Source: Cornus controversa (lineage: Eukaryota > Streptophyta > Magnoliopsida > Cornales > Cornaceae). From it: a stretch of 64,000 nucleotides of DNA. Position numbers and translations under genes: made by a program. The notes under the pieces are model-generated. The model worked only from the letters and a program-made list of their open reading frames with translations, searched no databases and was not told the DNA's origin. Within the stretch, counting starts at the first letter, position 1. Each line of letters opens with the position of its first letter. The stretch lies in the NCBI GenBank assembly GCA_026545225.1, contig CM048849.1, positions 6,412,041 to 6,476,040 on the forward strand. The letters run 5' to 3'. This document shows, one piece after another, positions 1-11,209 of this stretch.

Positions 1-202
1 AAGGGTATTAATTGCGGACCTTGGTATATGTACCGTCTTGTATTTATAGCGGTCATGTGAGAACTTGTCCCAATAGAACACTAGCTCTTCAGTTTCCCTT
101 CCCAACTTGGAGATAAAAAGTCTTGGTCAAAGCGTCCTTGTCCACGTCACCTTAGCATTAATCCCCACGTCATACGTTTCTCATTAGGAGTCAAATACTC
201 CA
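1..202 (-). repeat. 3' LTR of the Tat element (partial)
   Basis: Aligns with 15774-15978 at a constant offset, apart from a 3-base gap. It ends at position 202 with CA on the plus strand, which is the TG start of the LTR on the minus strand. The minus strand contains a TATA-like GCTATAAATA at 41-50, conserved in the other LTR. The first ~153 bp lie upstream of the window. Confidence 0.85.
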
Positions 203-573
203 TCAAATGCCCCATGTTCATGAGGGTCACCTGTCGGACATCAAGAACACTTCGACTGGTGCGCTAGGTGGTTAAAACGGATATTCGACCCATTAGCCCG
301 GCCCACGGTTTGAGCTATTTTTTTTTTTGGACGCGGCCTTGGCTGTGTCCAAGATGCTGCTTTGGCCGCGTCAAAGCTGTGTCCAGGATGCTGCTTTGGC
401 TGTGTCCAGCCTTGGCCGCTTCCAGAACGCGGTTCTGGCTGTGCCCATGATACGGCCTTGGTCGTGTCCAGGATCCGGCCTTGGGTGCGTGCCCGGTCTT
501 CGCTGGTTCCTCCCTTCTATGCTTGTGACCGTTGCATTTTGAACGTTTGGAATAGGAACGTTGTGGTTGTGCC
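203..573. repeat. LTR-proximal spacer with GC-rich minisatellite
   Basis: Between the 3' LTR and the antisense gene promoter. From about 325 to 500 there are irregular 20-35 bp repeats built on the words TTGGCTGTGTCCA and GATGCTGCTTTGG. The short open frames here only translate the repeats and resemble no protein I know. No convincing polypurine tract is visible at 203-225 on the minus strand; ATGGGGCA is the closest. Confidence 0.55.
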
Positions 574-580
574 TATATAA
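574..580 (+). promoter_or_regulatory. TATA box of the antisense accessory gene
   Basis: TATATAA in the context GCCTATATAAGG, about 50 bp before the first ATG (633) and 180 bp before the likely protein start (753). The ATG at 633 opens a 35-codon reading frame that stops at 740, so it could be a uORF. The promoter faces into the element, opposite to gag-pol. Confidence 0.5.
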
Positions 581-752
581 GGTGGTTCACATCTTCATTT
601 CCTACCTACCTCACCTCAGATACTTGCAGCACATGCCCCATACTATCATCGCTTCTCTCTCTTGCTGTTTGCACGTCATCGATCATAATTTTGACAAGCC
701 ATCCCCAGAGACTTTTGCCCCCGGTTCTCCTCTTGTCTAAGTGTTTGAGTTC

Positions 753-2558
753 ATGTATTCTATCATGGCTGATTACGAAGAGTGTCAGGACATCGCTTCT
801 ACTATGACAGACGCTGAAGTAGAGGAGCTGGCTGTTTGCTACTCTTTTCTCGAAGGGGTCGTGGCTAGAACTCCCTTGCCGGCGGAGAGGGCTTACTCCA
901 TTTGCTCGGGGGAAACATGCTTCTATGAAGCTTACTTTATTTTCGGTCTTCGATTTCTCGTGCCAGATTTTGCCAGGGAATTGCTCTTGGCGATCAACCT
1001 CTGCCCCTCTCAACTCACGCCAAACTCTTAGTGAATTATCATGGCTTCTCTAGTCCTGTGGAAGTCCTGCAACTTTAGTTCTCCACTAACCCTTAACGAC
1101 TTTCTTTCCTGTTATACCCTCATTAAGAGTAAAGACTGGCGTCACATACAAAGCTGGTCACATGGAGGGTGCTTGCCCAAATGATTAGTGGTCCTCGATA
1201 CTAGTAATCGGATAAAGAATTGGAAAGAAAAGGTTCTTTTTTATTTCGGGAGGCTAGGAGCTCCAACTTTTCCACATCCCCCGTTCCTGCCTTCCTGGAC
1301 TGACAGGGATATTACTGGTAAGCTTTTCCTCCTTTCTATCTTCCTTTTTCCTGCTCATCGTCACTTTCCCTGCATTCTGCTTTATATGAAACTTGTTTTT
1401 ATATTTCAGTTGCTAGGGTCGAGCCACTCGTGGACCGCGAGGAAGAGAATAGGCTGGAAATTATCCACGAACTTCTAATAAGGGGCGCGATGGTTTTGAC
1501 TTCTGACACGGGACTTAGCACATTAGGCTACGCCGCTTGTGTTATCGTAAATTGGCGAGGTATACCCTAGCGCTTTCATTCCTTCCCTTTAATGAGTTGT
1601 GCAATACAGACTTATTTACGAATACGTACAGATCATCGCAGAGGAGGCCTGACAGAGACATCTTTGCGCTGGCGAAAGGAAAATACATTGCGTCTTCCTT
1701 ATCTCCTTCTGCGTAGAAAAAGTCGCGAAGGCCCATGGTTGTAAGGAGTGTTGGTTTACCTAGAAGCGGGGGTTTGTCGTCTCCTCCTTCCATCGGGAAC
1801 TCTCCCCCAACCGCGGCTCTTGCCCTTCCGAGCACTCTGACTCTGAACTTGTTTGGGGTGCTGACAACATAACTTTTCGGTGGTGGTAGTTTCCAAGTGT
1901 CCTGCTACCAATCATACTGGGTTATTGACACTGGCTGCTAGCCACATCGGGTCATTGTTATCTGACACAGCGTTTGCTGTGAAAAGAGCCGGGGAGTTTG
2001 TTCTCCCGTGTGATCTTGAAAAGGTGATCGCCCTTGAGTCTGACTCTACTGGATATCTACTGGCCAACATGGCTAAGGTATGCCCCCACTCTTGTTGCAC
2101 TTGGGTGGAATTCTCCTTTTCATGCTACGTACTCACACCCATCTTTTAAACAGGGCTTGACACTCGCCCATGGTCTCTCCAATCGCCTCCTATGGATAGA
2201 GCAGGAAATGGAAAAGTAGAAAGCTGTTTTTGTCGCCGAACACACCTCTTTTAGCAATAAGTGCTCCACCCTTAATTCGGAGCTAGAGACTCTCTATGCT
2301 TCCTATGCTTCTCGCGGTGGAGAGATCGACGCTCTTAATTTCCAGCTTAGTCATGAACGGGAGGAGATGGCTATGTAGAATGCCGATCTGCCAGGAATCA
2401 AAGAACTAGCGGTCGAGCATTTCAAGGATTCGTCTAACTTTGATAGGGCCCTCAACCAGTCGTATATCGACGGCTTCAAGTACTTCCGTGAGGTAGCACA
2501 GGATGCGTGGCCTAACATGAACTTTTCCAGTTTGCAGCTTAGAGAACCTGATGCTTGA
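753..2558 (+). pseudogene. Antisense accessory ORF of a Tat retrotransposon (putative gypsy-type transposase domain), spliced and broken
   Basis: This runs opposite to gag-pol in the region between integrase and the 3' LTR. The first exon reads from ATG 753. It contains the segment CFYEAYFIFGLRF followed by a leucine-rich stretch and LCPSQLTPNS, which matches the plant family annotated as putative gypsy-type transposon domain (PF04195-like), found in Tat elements. The next two codons are TAG TGA where the family has Trp-Arg, both single transitions; the frame then continues (IIMASLVLWK). Two introns are clear: 1320-1409 (GTAAGC...TTTCAG) and 2077-2153 (GTATGC...AAACAG). An acceptor-like TACAG near 1629 suggests a third. 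The last exon (2154-2558) encodes a heptad-rich, probably coiled-coil tail with in-frame stops at about 2217 and 2376. The function of these proteins is unknown. Family assignment is from memory of the motif; no search was run. Confidence 0.7.
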
Positions 2559-2870
2559 TTCCTGTTTCTTTTTTTATTACCATGCAATGTTCTCCTTTGT
2601 GGCGCCCCCTGTAATCTTCTATTTTAATTAATGAAGAATCACTTTTTTTTTTTTAATTGAGGTAGACTCTGGTCTCTAAGAACAACCTCCATGGAATAAA
2701 CCTGCATAAAAAGGATTTCTCTGCTGGCCTTGTTATTAGATAGTATTCCCTTAGGCGAGCTGTGCCCACATATGGTCAATTGTCTATGTTCTTGGAGTTA
2801 TAACCGATTCCATGTTTCTTCTTAAGGACTTTCCTCGGAGGCGTCCCTTCGCAGGTTCCTTAATAATATT
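2559..2870. other. Spacer between antisense gene and tandem array
   Basis: Non-coding sequence with an AT-rich start and T/A runs near 2570-2660, which could carry the poly(A) signals of the antisense gene. No protein similarity is visible. Confidence 0.4.
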
Positions 2871-3661
2871 CTCGGGATTAAGTTACCCCGCCTTTTTCAC
2901 CAAAGGCCCTCTTTTAGAGGTGTATCCCTGTAGGGTTATGCCCACGTAGGGTTGTGATGTTCTCGGGATTAATCTATTTCGTATTTTTCATCAAAGGCCC
3001 TCTATGGAGGTGTATTCCCGTAGGGTTGTGTCCGTGTAGGGTTATGATGTTCTCGAGATTAATCCATCCTGTATTTTTCATCAAAGGCCTTCTGTGGAAG
3101 TGTATCCCTGCAGGGTTGTGCCCCCGTAGGGTTGTTTTAACAATGTTCTCGAGATTAATTCATCCCGCCTTTTTCATCAAAGGCCCTCTGCAGAGGTGTG
3201 TCCTCGTAGGGCTGTTTTAACAATGTTCTTGAGATTAATCCATCCCGCCTTTTTCATCAAAGGCCCTATGTGGAGGTGTATCCTTGTACGACTATTTTAA
3301 CAATGTTCTTGGGATTAATCCATCCCGCCTTTTTCATCAAAGGCCCTCTGTAGAGGTGTGTCCCTATAGGGCTGTGCTTCGGTAAGGCTATTTTAACAAT
3401 ATTCTCGAGATTAATCCATCCAGCCTTTTTCATCAAAGGCCCTCTACAGAGGTGTGTCCCCTAGGGCTATGCTCCCTTAAGGCTGTTTTAATAATGTTTT
3501 CAAGATTAATCCATCATGCCGTTTTCATCAACGGCCTTCTGCAGAGGTGTGTCCCTGTAGGGCTGTTTTAACAATGCTCTCGGAATTGATCCATCCCACT
3601 TTCTTTATCAAAGGCCCTCTGCAGAGGTGTGTCCCTATACGGTTTTGCTTTAAGTGTTTTA
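2871..3661. repeat. Nine-copy tandem array, 80-96 bp unit
   Basis: Copies begin near 2871, 2960, 3050, 3145, 3225, 3305, 3400, 3497 and 3577. Each starts TTCTCGGGATTAATCCATCC, continues with CGCCTTTTTCATCAAAGG and GAGGTGTGTCCCTGTAGGG, and most end TTTTAACAATG. Unit length alternates between about 80 and 95 bp because a 15-bp module (TGTGCCCACGTAGGG type) is present or absent. The array lies between integrase and the antisense gene, where Tat elements are known to carry variable tandem repeats. Confidence 0.9.
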
Positions 3662-3945
3662 AATACAACAACGCGTTTTGAAATGAATAACACTTTTATT
3701 GATATTCTAATAATAGAACTTATTCAAGAAGAAGAATAAACATAAAACTGGAGTTTTACTCTAAGGCTTGACAATGAAACCAACTTCTAAAATAACACTG
3801 ATAAAAGTAAATGCAAGTTAGAAATAAGAAAGAGAAGGGAGAAAAGAAAAAAAAAACTTTATTGATAATATTTCCTCAGATGCTCGGCATTTCAAGGATG
3901 GGCCAACTGCCTTCCTTCTAAGATTTCCAACCAATATATGCCATG

Positions 3946-4936
3946 TCATTGAGTCCTAACCACCCTGTATGGGCCCTCCCAGTTAAGAGCTAGTTTCCCA
4001 GTGCCTAGAGGTTTGGTAGCTTGAGTGACTTCACGTAGGACTAGGTCACCGGGTTGAAAACTTCTTTTCTTGACCCTGGCGTTGTAGTATCGAAACATGG
4101 CCTGCTGATATGCCGTCATTCGTACTCGTGCTTGTTCTCTTTTTTCCTCGATGAAGTCAGCATTAGCTTTTAGCTCCTCATTGTGACTGGGGTCATAGTG
4201 CTTAGTCCGATGACTTGCTACCTGTCCTATTTCAACCGAAAGGACCGCTTTGCTTTCAGAAGCCAAGAAGTAGGGCGTTTCCCCTGTGGGGACTTTTACA
4301 ATGGTCCTGTAAGCCCATAGGATGCTTGGTAGTAGCTTTGGCCATACTCTTTTGGAGTCTTCCAAGCGTGTCTTGATCATTTTGAGTATCGTCCTGTTAG
4401 CCACTTCGGCTTGCTCATTGGCCTGCGGGTGACCTGGTAAGGAATAATGGTTGCTTATGTCATGCTTGGCTCAAAGTTTTGGAAACGCTTGCCTTCAAAC
4501 TACTTTCCATTATTAGTGATAATGACCCTCGGGACACCGAACCTACTTCATGGATTTCCCTTATGACTTGTTGGGCTTTTTTCGTCGATACACATCATAG
4601 GTATGGTAAGGAGACCTTCTTTTTGTAGAGGATTTCGTCGATCAAGGTATATCTAGACGCCCTGATCCTTATTTTGCGCTTCTCTGACTTGTCGAATGGT
4701 AGCTCGCCATCCCTAATGTACCTGACAATCGGATCTGCACATTCGATGCCCTTGGTGACTTGGTTCACCTTACACGGCGTTCCTTTTGTTATACTCGGGT
4801 TGTTCATTCGTTCTATAAGCACCCCCCCCCCCATGAACAGCCTCTTGTGTTGTAGCCAATCGAGCAGGAGAATCTGCATTAGAATTTTCACTGCAACGAA
4901 CTCGTGTGATGGAAAATTTTTGGAAGTGGGTGACAA
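3946..4936 (-). pseudogene. Ty3/gypsy integrase, internally deleted
   Basis: The 4595-4936 part gives the linker before the integrase zinc finger (YIRDGELPFDKSEKRKIRIRA, ILYKKK type). The 3946-4440 part gives the end of the catalytic core (HPQANEQAEVANRT) and the C-terminal domain ending NWEGPYRVVRTQ. Between them, near 4543, the sequence jumps from IREIHE directly to the FGVPRVIIT segment, with a frame change. The zinc-finger Cys residues and the part of the core with the first catalytic Asp are therefore missing. The second catalytic Asp is also changed: the codons read ITNNGK followed by a stop, where the family has ITDNG(R/K)QF. The enzyme cannot be active. Confidence 0.88.
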
Positions 4937-5027
4937 GCTCTTGTATTTTTTACAAGTAAGATTTCATCTTTGCTCCCTTTGTTTCATATTCCACGCAAAC
5001 CTGTCGAGCAACCAGTTGGGAGTCAGT

Positions 5028-5678
5028 CTAGGCCTTTAGTTGTTGTACTTTAAAAACACCATCTAGTTTTAATCCTGCAATCAAGACTTCATACTCAGCT
5101 TCGTTGTTTGTAACCTTGAATCCGAATTGTAGGGCATATTTGAATGTTTCCCCTTCTAGGGATCTGATCAATATTCTTGCGCCATTGGCCTGTGCATTTG
5201 ACAATCTGTCCACGAATAATTCTTATATGAAACTTGGGTCCATTAGGTCTTCCTCATTCGGTTGGACTGGGCTCTCCTCCTCTTGGCGCTAAACTTGTTC
5301 TCTTTTAGGGGAATATGTGAATTCAGTTATAAAGTCTGCCAGCACTTGGCCTTTGATCACTGACCTTAGCCTATATTGAATGTCAAATTCCCCCAGTTCC
5401 ATGGACCATTTCACAAGTTGTGCAAAGGTTTCAAGCCTATAGAGGACTTGCTGGAGTGGTTGATCAGTAAGTACCACAATAGTATGTGCTTAGAAATATG
5501 GTCTAAGTTTCCTGGTTGTCATAACCAAGGTGAATGTTAGTTTCTTTATCGAGGGATATCTCCCTTTTGCTCCCCGGAGTACTCTGTTGGCATAGTTGAC
5601 TGGCCTTTGCACCCCTTCCTCCTCTAGCACTAGTGCGGAATTGACTGCTGCGGGGGGAACAACAAAGTATAAGTACAA
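5028..5678 (-). pseudogene. Two RNase H-like domains of Tat pol
   Basis: From the minus strand, 5490-5678 encodes the RNase H that follows RT (YLYFVVPPAAVNSALVLEE, then QRPVNYANRVLRGAKGRYPS). It is followed by VLTDQPLQQVL and FDIQYRLRSVIKGQVLADFI at 5289-5477. After a short gap, 5028-5213 encodes a second domain (NAQANGARILI, YALQFGFKVTNNEAEYE), the extra RNase H typical of Tat elements. Frames are broken at about 5220-5290 and 5478-5490. The stops match single transitions. Confidence 0.82.
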
Positions 5679-5879
5679 TTCCTCCCTTACCTATGCGTAT
5701 GATAGAAACGGGGGCGAACTGAGATACTGTTTCAGCTCACTCAAGGCCTGTTCACATTCTGGCATCCACTCAAAGGCCTGCTTGAGGGCCTGAAAAAATG
5801 GGAGACATTTGTCTGTGGCGCGGGAGAGATCAGCCGACTCAATGCTGCCAACTTTCCCATCAGCTTCTGGACTTCTCTA

Positions 5880-6507
5880 ATCGTTCTGGGTGATTTTGTA
5901 TCAGGATGACATGTACTTTTTATGGGTTGGCTTTTATCCCTTTTTTGCTGACCAAGTAGCCCAAGAACTTACTGGAGGACACCCCAAAAGCGCATTTTCT
6001 AAAATTGACCTTCATTTTGTACCTTCAAAGGATATCAAAGGCTTCCTGCAAATCATCCAAATGCCTTGTGGCCCTTTGGCTTTTGACAAGCATGTCATCA
6101 ACATACACCTCCATGTTTCTGCCAATCTGCTCTTTAAACATTCTGTTCACCAGCCTTTGATAGGTTGCGCCAGCATTCTTCAAGCCGAATGGCATTACTG
6201 TATAGCAGTACAACTCCCTTTCTGTTATGAAGGACGTATTTTCTTGGTCTAATGGCCACATTGGGATTTGATTATAACTCAAGTAGGCATCCATGAAGCT
6301 GAGCCGCTCGTACCCAGCCGTTCCTTCCACTAGTATATCAATCCGTGTAAGGGAAAATTGTCTTTCAGACATGCTTTATTCAGATCAATAAAGTCGACAC
6401 ATAAGTGCCACTTGCCGTTGGATTTTCTAACCAGAACTACGTTTGCCAACCAGTTCGGGTAATTGGTTTCCCATACGAAGTTGGACTTTATTAGTTTATC
6501 CACCTCC
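5880..6507 (-). pseudogene. Reverse transcriptase of the Tat element, split by a solo LTR
   Basis: On the minus strand the RT begins with SEEVDKLIKSNFVWETNYPNW and NVVLVRKSNGKWHLCVDF, continues through PFGLKNAGATYQRLVN, and contains the YVDD catalytic box (MEVYVDDMLVKS, near 6085-6112). The reading frame is broken at about 6370 and again before 6025. The upstream linker (HRLNVDPVTKPVRQKRR type) lies at 9326-9448, beyond the inserted solo LTR. Removing that LTR and one copy of TCAGA rejoins the frame exactly. Confidence 0.88.
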
Positions 6508-6512
6508 TCAGA

Positions 6513-9320
6513 TGTCACGCCCCGAAATCCGGACCCCCGGGACTCCTCCGGGCCGACCCGAATCCCGGGTGTGAACCCGTTCATTTAAACCCCAATGAAC
6601 CTCCTCATATTTCCCAATTACCGCGGAAGCTAATCATACGCATGTAATTTCCTATGCGTACACTCATCATTATCCATCCCAATGAGCCCCACATTGATCC
6701 ATGCATCCATGGCATTCCATTTCCACTCTTAAATCATGAAAAATCATAAAATTCTACATTTCTAAGGTTTCTGAGACTTTGAGGCGCCTCAAACTTGAGT
6801 TTGAGTCGCCTGGAACTTCCAGAAGGGTTAATACCACTTAAAAAGCACTTTGAGGCGCCTCAAACTCCACTTTGAGGCATCTCAAAGATTTCCAGGCGCC
6901 TCAAAGTGGACTTTGAGCCGCCTCAAACTTTTCCAGGCGCCTCAAAGTGGACTCTGAGCCACCTCAAACTGCACCAGGTCCGAAATTTTGACAACACTCC
7001 TCAACCTGACTTCAAATGCTAATATCTCACGATCCGTAACTCCGTTTGACCTGAAATTTGGTATGGATCATCCTCAACATGTCTAGTTTCTAATCCAATT
7101 TGAATCATCCAAAAATACCAACCAGAACTCAAGTTATACTCAAATTAGTGGGTGTGTGTCAGATTTCCAACCCTTGCACCAAAACATGCATATCTTTCTC
7201 AATATAAATCGAAATAAGGCCCATGACCTATCAAAATGAAGCTAACAAAATTATCTTTTCATATGAATATGTTTCATTTGCTCCTTGAACTCAAAATGGA
7301 CACTTTTGGGCATGTGTCCCCCCAATGGCTACTCTAATGCCTCAATGGTCATCAAGAATATTCACATAACATGCCTCTCACATTTAAAATGTAATTCCAC
7401 CTATTTTTCTCACCATCTTCACTCAAAAACTCATGCATATATAAATTCCATACTCCATTTGCTCATGATTAACCATACAAGCAATCATAACTCAAGAGGA
7501 ATATAGTTCTATGATACCATACATCTCCCACACATACACTTGTCCCAAAAGATACATATCGGTCATATGATTTTTCAAGTTTATAGTCATTACAAGAATT
7601 CACGCATAAGGTTCAAAATGCAACAAATTCTACCATGACTACAACTAGTTCATTACCGTGCCACAAGCCGGCACGGATAGCCAAATATACAAAACTAACA
7701 AGAAAAGGAGTTCTAAGACTCCGAGTCTAAATCATGAATGCTCACCATCCGTCACTTCCTTGCCATGTCCTGAAAATGTTAGTGTAGGGGGATGAGCAAG
7801 TTCAACAGCTCAAAGTAATATGTTGTGCAATCCACTCAAGTCTACATTTCATAAAATTGCATAAAGGAATTATCAATGCACAATTTAGCTACGTGTCATG
7901 CTTCCTAGCATTTTAGTCAAAGCAATACGTTCATTTTCATGGCATACTCATCAAATACATTTGACAACCATAATTTCACAACATACCTCATTTCACAATC
8001 CATCATATCTATAACATATGATACATACGAATTTATTAACAAATCCACTCACTTCACATAAGTCACGTCACTTCACATAGTTCAACACAAAAATCACATT
8101 GTACTCGGAATTGAACTCACACGCACACCACACACATGATATGTACCGTAGTCCCATATCTTAATTATTTTGGCTATTTCGGGCTACTAACCCGTCCGGT
8201 CACCACCCACTTGCGCAAGGTATAGGACTTTCAACCCCAAGAGGACACCTTCCTCTATAATTTTCTATGAGTCATTTCCGAGTATTCATCACAAATACAA
8301 AATATTTCACGTTTTGCACGTACATTCGCACATTAGGATGCATTGCACTCAATACATGTCTTATGTCCATTCTAGCATGCCAAACAATAATTCACAATGC
8401 CACAAGCATACTTTCAATTCCCAAACTCAAACTTTTCAATAAATTCACCAAAGATTCCATAAATGCAATATATATGATCAATTTACAAAATTAAGCAATT
8501 CATGCATTCAATGACATCTACCAACCATTTCCAATCTAAAAGACATACCCCATCAATTAAATCCAACAATAAATCCACAAAATCTCATTTTATCATAAAT
8601 AACACAATTACATCAATTTTATGCTAAAAATATGAAACTAAACTTGAAATGTAAGACACAACATACACCCCCTACCTCAATAGCTATAGTTTCAAGCTAT
8701 TCCTTACTTCACTTGAAAATTTTACTTTCTTGGAAATTAATTCCGGACCGATCAAATTTAAGCCTTCGTCGCGTAGATCGTTTCTTCCTTCTTCGGCGAA
8801 CTCAAAATCCCACCCGAAGTCCCTCTAAATTGATGAAGAAAAGAAGGAGAAGAAGTTGCTATTTATATGTGTACATGTATGATGTTCACGGCTGAGGGAA
8901 GAAGAGAATAGGGCTGGGTTCTCTCCTCTTCTATTTATAGAAAAAGGACCTACCCATAATTACAACAATGCCATTACTTTTTCACTAAACCTTCCCGGGC
9001 TCGTTTTTGAAGTTTCGTAACTCCGATTGACACGAAATCGATTCCGTAGCGCGTAAAATATTTTATTTAAGCTACCCTTCAAATTTGAAGTCATTCTGAG
9101 ACTTTTTGATTTTCTGGGCCCACGGGACCCGCACCCCTAGGTTGACCGGACCCGAAAAAGTCAACTTTTGCCAAATGCTCCAAACATTTTCCCAAACCTT
9201 AAATATGTTATCCAAACATGTATTTCACATTTAAAACACATATATAATCACTTAAAGCATCAATATGACCATAAATGAAAATATAAGAAAACCGGCAAAA
9301 AAATAGTCATAGTTCTCACA
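6513..9320. mobile_element. Solo LTR (2.8 kb) inserted in RT
   Basis: It starts TGTCACGCCCCGAAATCC and ends GTTCTCACA, the TG...CA termini of an LTR. It is flanked by a perfect 5-bp duplication TCAGA (6508-6512 and 9321-9325). No second LTR, PBS or polymerase is inside, so it looks like the product of LTR-LTR recombination. Contents: a cluster of GAGGCGCCTC palindromes at 6776-6970, long AT-rich sequence, and a TATA-like motif near 8930-8940. The short open frames inside (7285, 8267, 8632) have no recognisable protein features. Confidence 0.85.
6776..6970. repeat. Palindromic CTTTGAGGCGCCTCAAA repeats
   Basis: Within about 200 bp the motif GAGGCGCCTCAAA and close variants (GAGCCGCCTCAAA, CCAGGCGCCTCAAAG, GAGGCATCTCAAAG) recur at least seven times. 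The core GAGGCGCCTC is its own reverse complement. Confidence 0.75.
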
Positions 9321-9325
9321 TCAGA

Positions 9326-10078
9326 GATTGCCAAATTTCTTTCTGGGGCAAAGGTTCTCCTCTTCTGCCTAACAGGCTTGGTAACTGGGTCGACGTTCAA
9401 CCGGTGCATGGTAATGGTTGGATCAATTTTGGGCATGTCCTTGTGGGACTAGGAAAACACATCCTTGTTTGTTCTGAGGAATCGGACCAGCTCATCCTGA
9501 GAGGTGGGTGAGAGTGACGACCCCAAGCTTACCTTTTTTCTTGCATCTTGTTTATCCAAGTCAACTTCAACTAGCTCTTCCATTGGTTCCGTATGGCAGA
9601 CCTCCTCTGTCTCTTCCACTTTTAGGCTCTCTATACTCAGAGTTTCTGATACCTTCCTCTCCTTTAAGGAAGTGGCATAACACTCTCGGGTAGTGGCCTG
9701 GTCTTCTCTTAGCTTTCCAATGCCACATTTAGTAGGGAACCGAATGAGGAGATGATGGGTGGAGGTCACTGCTCTCATGGCATTCAACGTGACCCTTCCT
9801 AGAATAACGTTATACGTGATTGGGCAGTCTGCTACGAAGAAGGTCACCATCTTAGTGACTTGCTTGGGACTTGAACCAGCAGTGACCGGGAGGTCAACAG
9901 TGCCTAGTGGAAGGAGCTTCTCTTCGAAGAAATCAACGAGTGTGGATTTAGTGGGCTTGAGTTTATCCCTTCCGATCCTCATTTGATCCAATGCGCCTAT
10001 AAACAGGATGTCAGCGGAACTGCCGTTGTCAATTAACACCCGCTTAATTGTGAAATTGGCGATAATCAACGTGACCAC
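9326..10078 (-). pseudogene. Aspartic protease and PR-RT linker of the Tat element
   Basis: The minus-strand frame 9449-10078 encodes VTLIIANFTIKRVLIDNGSS, then ADILF. DNGS stands at the catalytic DTG/DSG position, a variant I recall as common in plant Tat elements. A hydrophobic NVILGR motif typical of retropepsins follows. The acidic linker after it ends RFLRTNKDVFS; the following codon is a stop, after which the frame continues into the RT-proximal segment up to the solo LTR at 9325. At about 10082-10097 a stop separates it from the gag tail (SHNDALVVTL spans it). Confidence 0.82.
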
Positions 10079-10096
10079 AAGGGCATCGTTATGGGA

Positions 10097-11209
10097 CTAT
10101 TGAATTCCCCTGGCGTCATCCTCTGAGAAAGTGATGACTTGATCATCCAATTGGCTCACCTCACTTACTTCGAAAAAACTTCTGATTTTTCTTGCATGTG
10201 CTTTGCGAGATGCATTGGACTCTCCGCCGCCTCCGATTCCACTGGAGATGACTCTGATTTCCCCCAATAGAGGGTTTCTTTGAGTAGTGTTTTCTTTCCC
10301 ATCTTGTGTTGGGTTTTGTGTTCTCTGCCCACCGCTGGCCACAAATCTTTGCAGTTGGCCCTTCTGAATCAAGTTCTCAATCTATTTTTTCAAATCTATA
10401 CATTCGTCCATATCATGGCCATAGTCGCGATGGAAACTACAATACTTGTTGTGGGATCTCCTAGAGGGATCAAATTTTAACTTTGGAGGCCATGCCATCA
10501 TCGGGTCATCCTGGATGTGGAGGAGGATTTGGCTTATCGATGTGTTCAAAGGGTGAAATTAAATCCCTTCTCACAATGCAATGTCTTATCGCTATGCACT
10601 TGTGACATTCTGCCGTACTTGGGGTTTCATTCTTCCCTGCTGGATTATCCTCCCCTTTTCCTGTCTACCTTTTTATCATTATCTCATTTTTTCCTCTTAG
10701 CATCAAGGGCATTTTCGACATTCATGCACTTTTGAGCTTTCATAAGCAGTTCGGATATGCTTTCGGGAGGGTGCTTGGAGATTAAGTACAAGAATTTGGA
10801 GTTTAGCAAGCTTCCCATGAGTGTCGTAACTGCTACCTTGTCATCCAAGGTATCCACTTGTAACATCTCTCTATTGAATTGGTTGATGTAGTCTCTCTAC
10901 GATTGCCCCTTAGTTTGTCTCATATTTAGTAGATAGGTAACAGGCTTCCTGTGTCTCCGGGCAGCGATGAAATTGGCAACAAATAGCTGACTTAATTCTT
11001 TGAAAGAATGTACAGATGCGGGTTTCAAACTATTGAACCAAGACTGGGCAGAGCCTTTTAAAGTAGTGGGGAAGGCTCTACACATGATCTCGTCCGGTAC
11101 TGCTTGAAGGTGCATTAGTACCTTGTAGGTTTCCAAGTAATTTAGTGGGTCCTTGGTCCCGTCAAAGCTTTCAACTATGGGAATCTTGAACCTGTTGGGC
11201 AAGGGATAA
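10097..11209 (-). pseudogene. Gag of the Tat element, main part
   Basis: The minus-strand frames 10897-11209 and 10684-10866 together give the retrotransposon gag domain: SYPLPNRFKIPIVESFDGTK, LNYLETYKVLMHLQ, SAQSWFNSLKPASVHSFKEL and, after one stop, RDYINQFNREMLQVD. The 10097-10372 frame gives the gag-protease linker (EIRVISSGIGGGGESNASRK). Between 10373 and 10683 frames are broken, although the region still reads as gag-like. The N-terminal part lies at 14919-15480, beyond the second inserted LTR. Confidence 0.82.

Noticed and set aside
1542-2100. Minus-strand frames opposite the accessory gene
   Set aside because: Splice sites and family motifs are on the plus strand; the minus frames have none.
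2871-3661. Regular repeats that might suggest a CRISPR array
   Set aside because: The units are 80-96 bp tandem copies with no unique spacers, in a plant retrotransposon.
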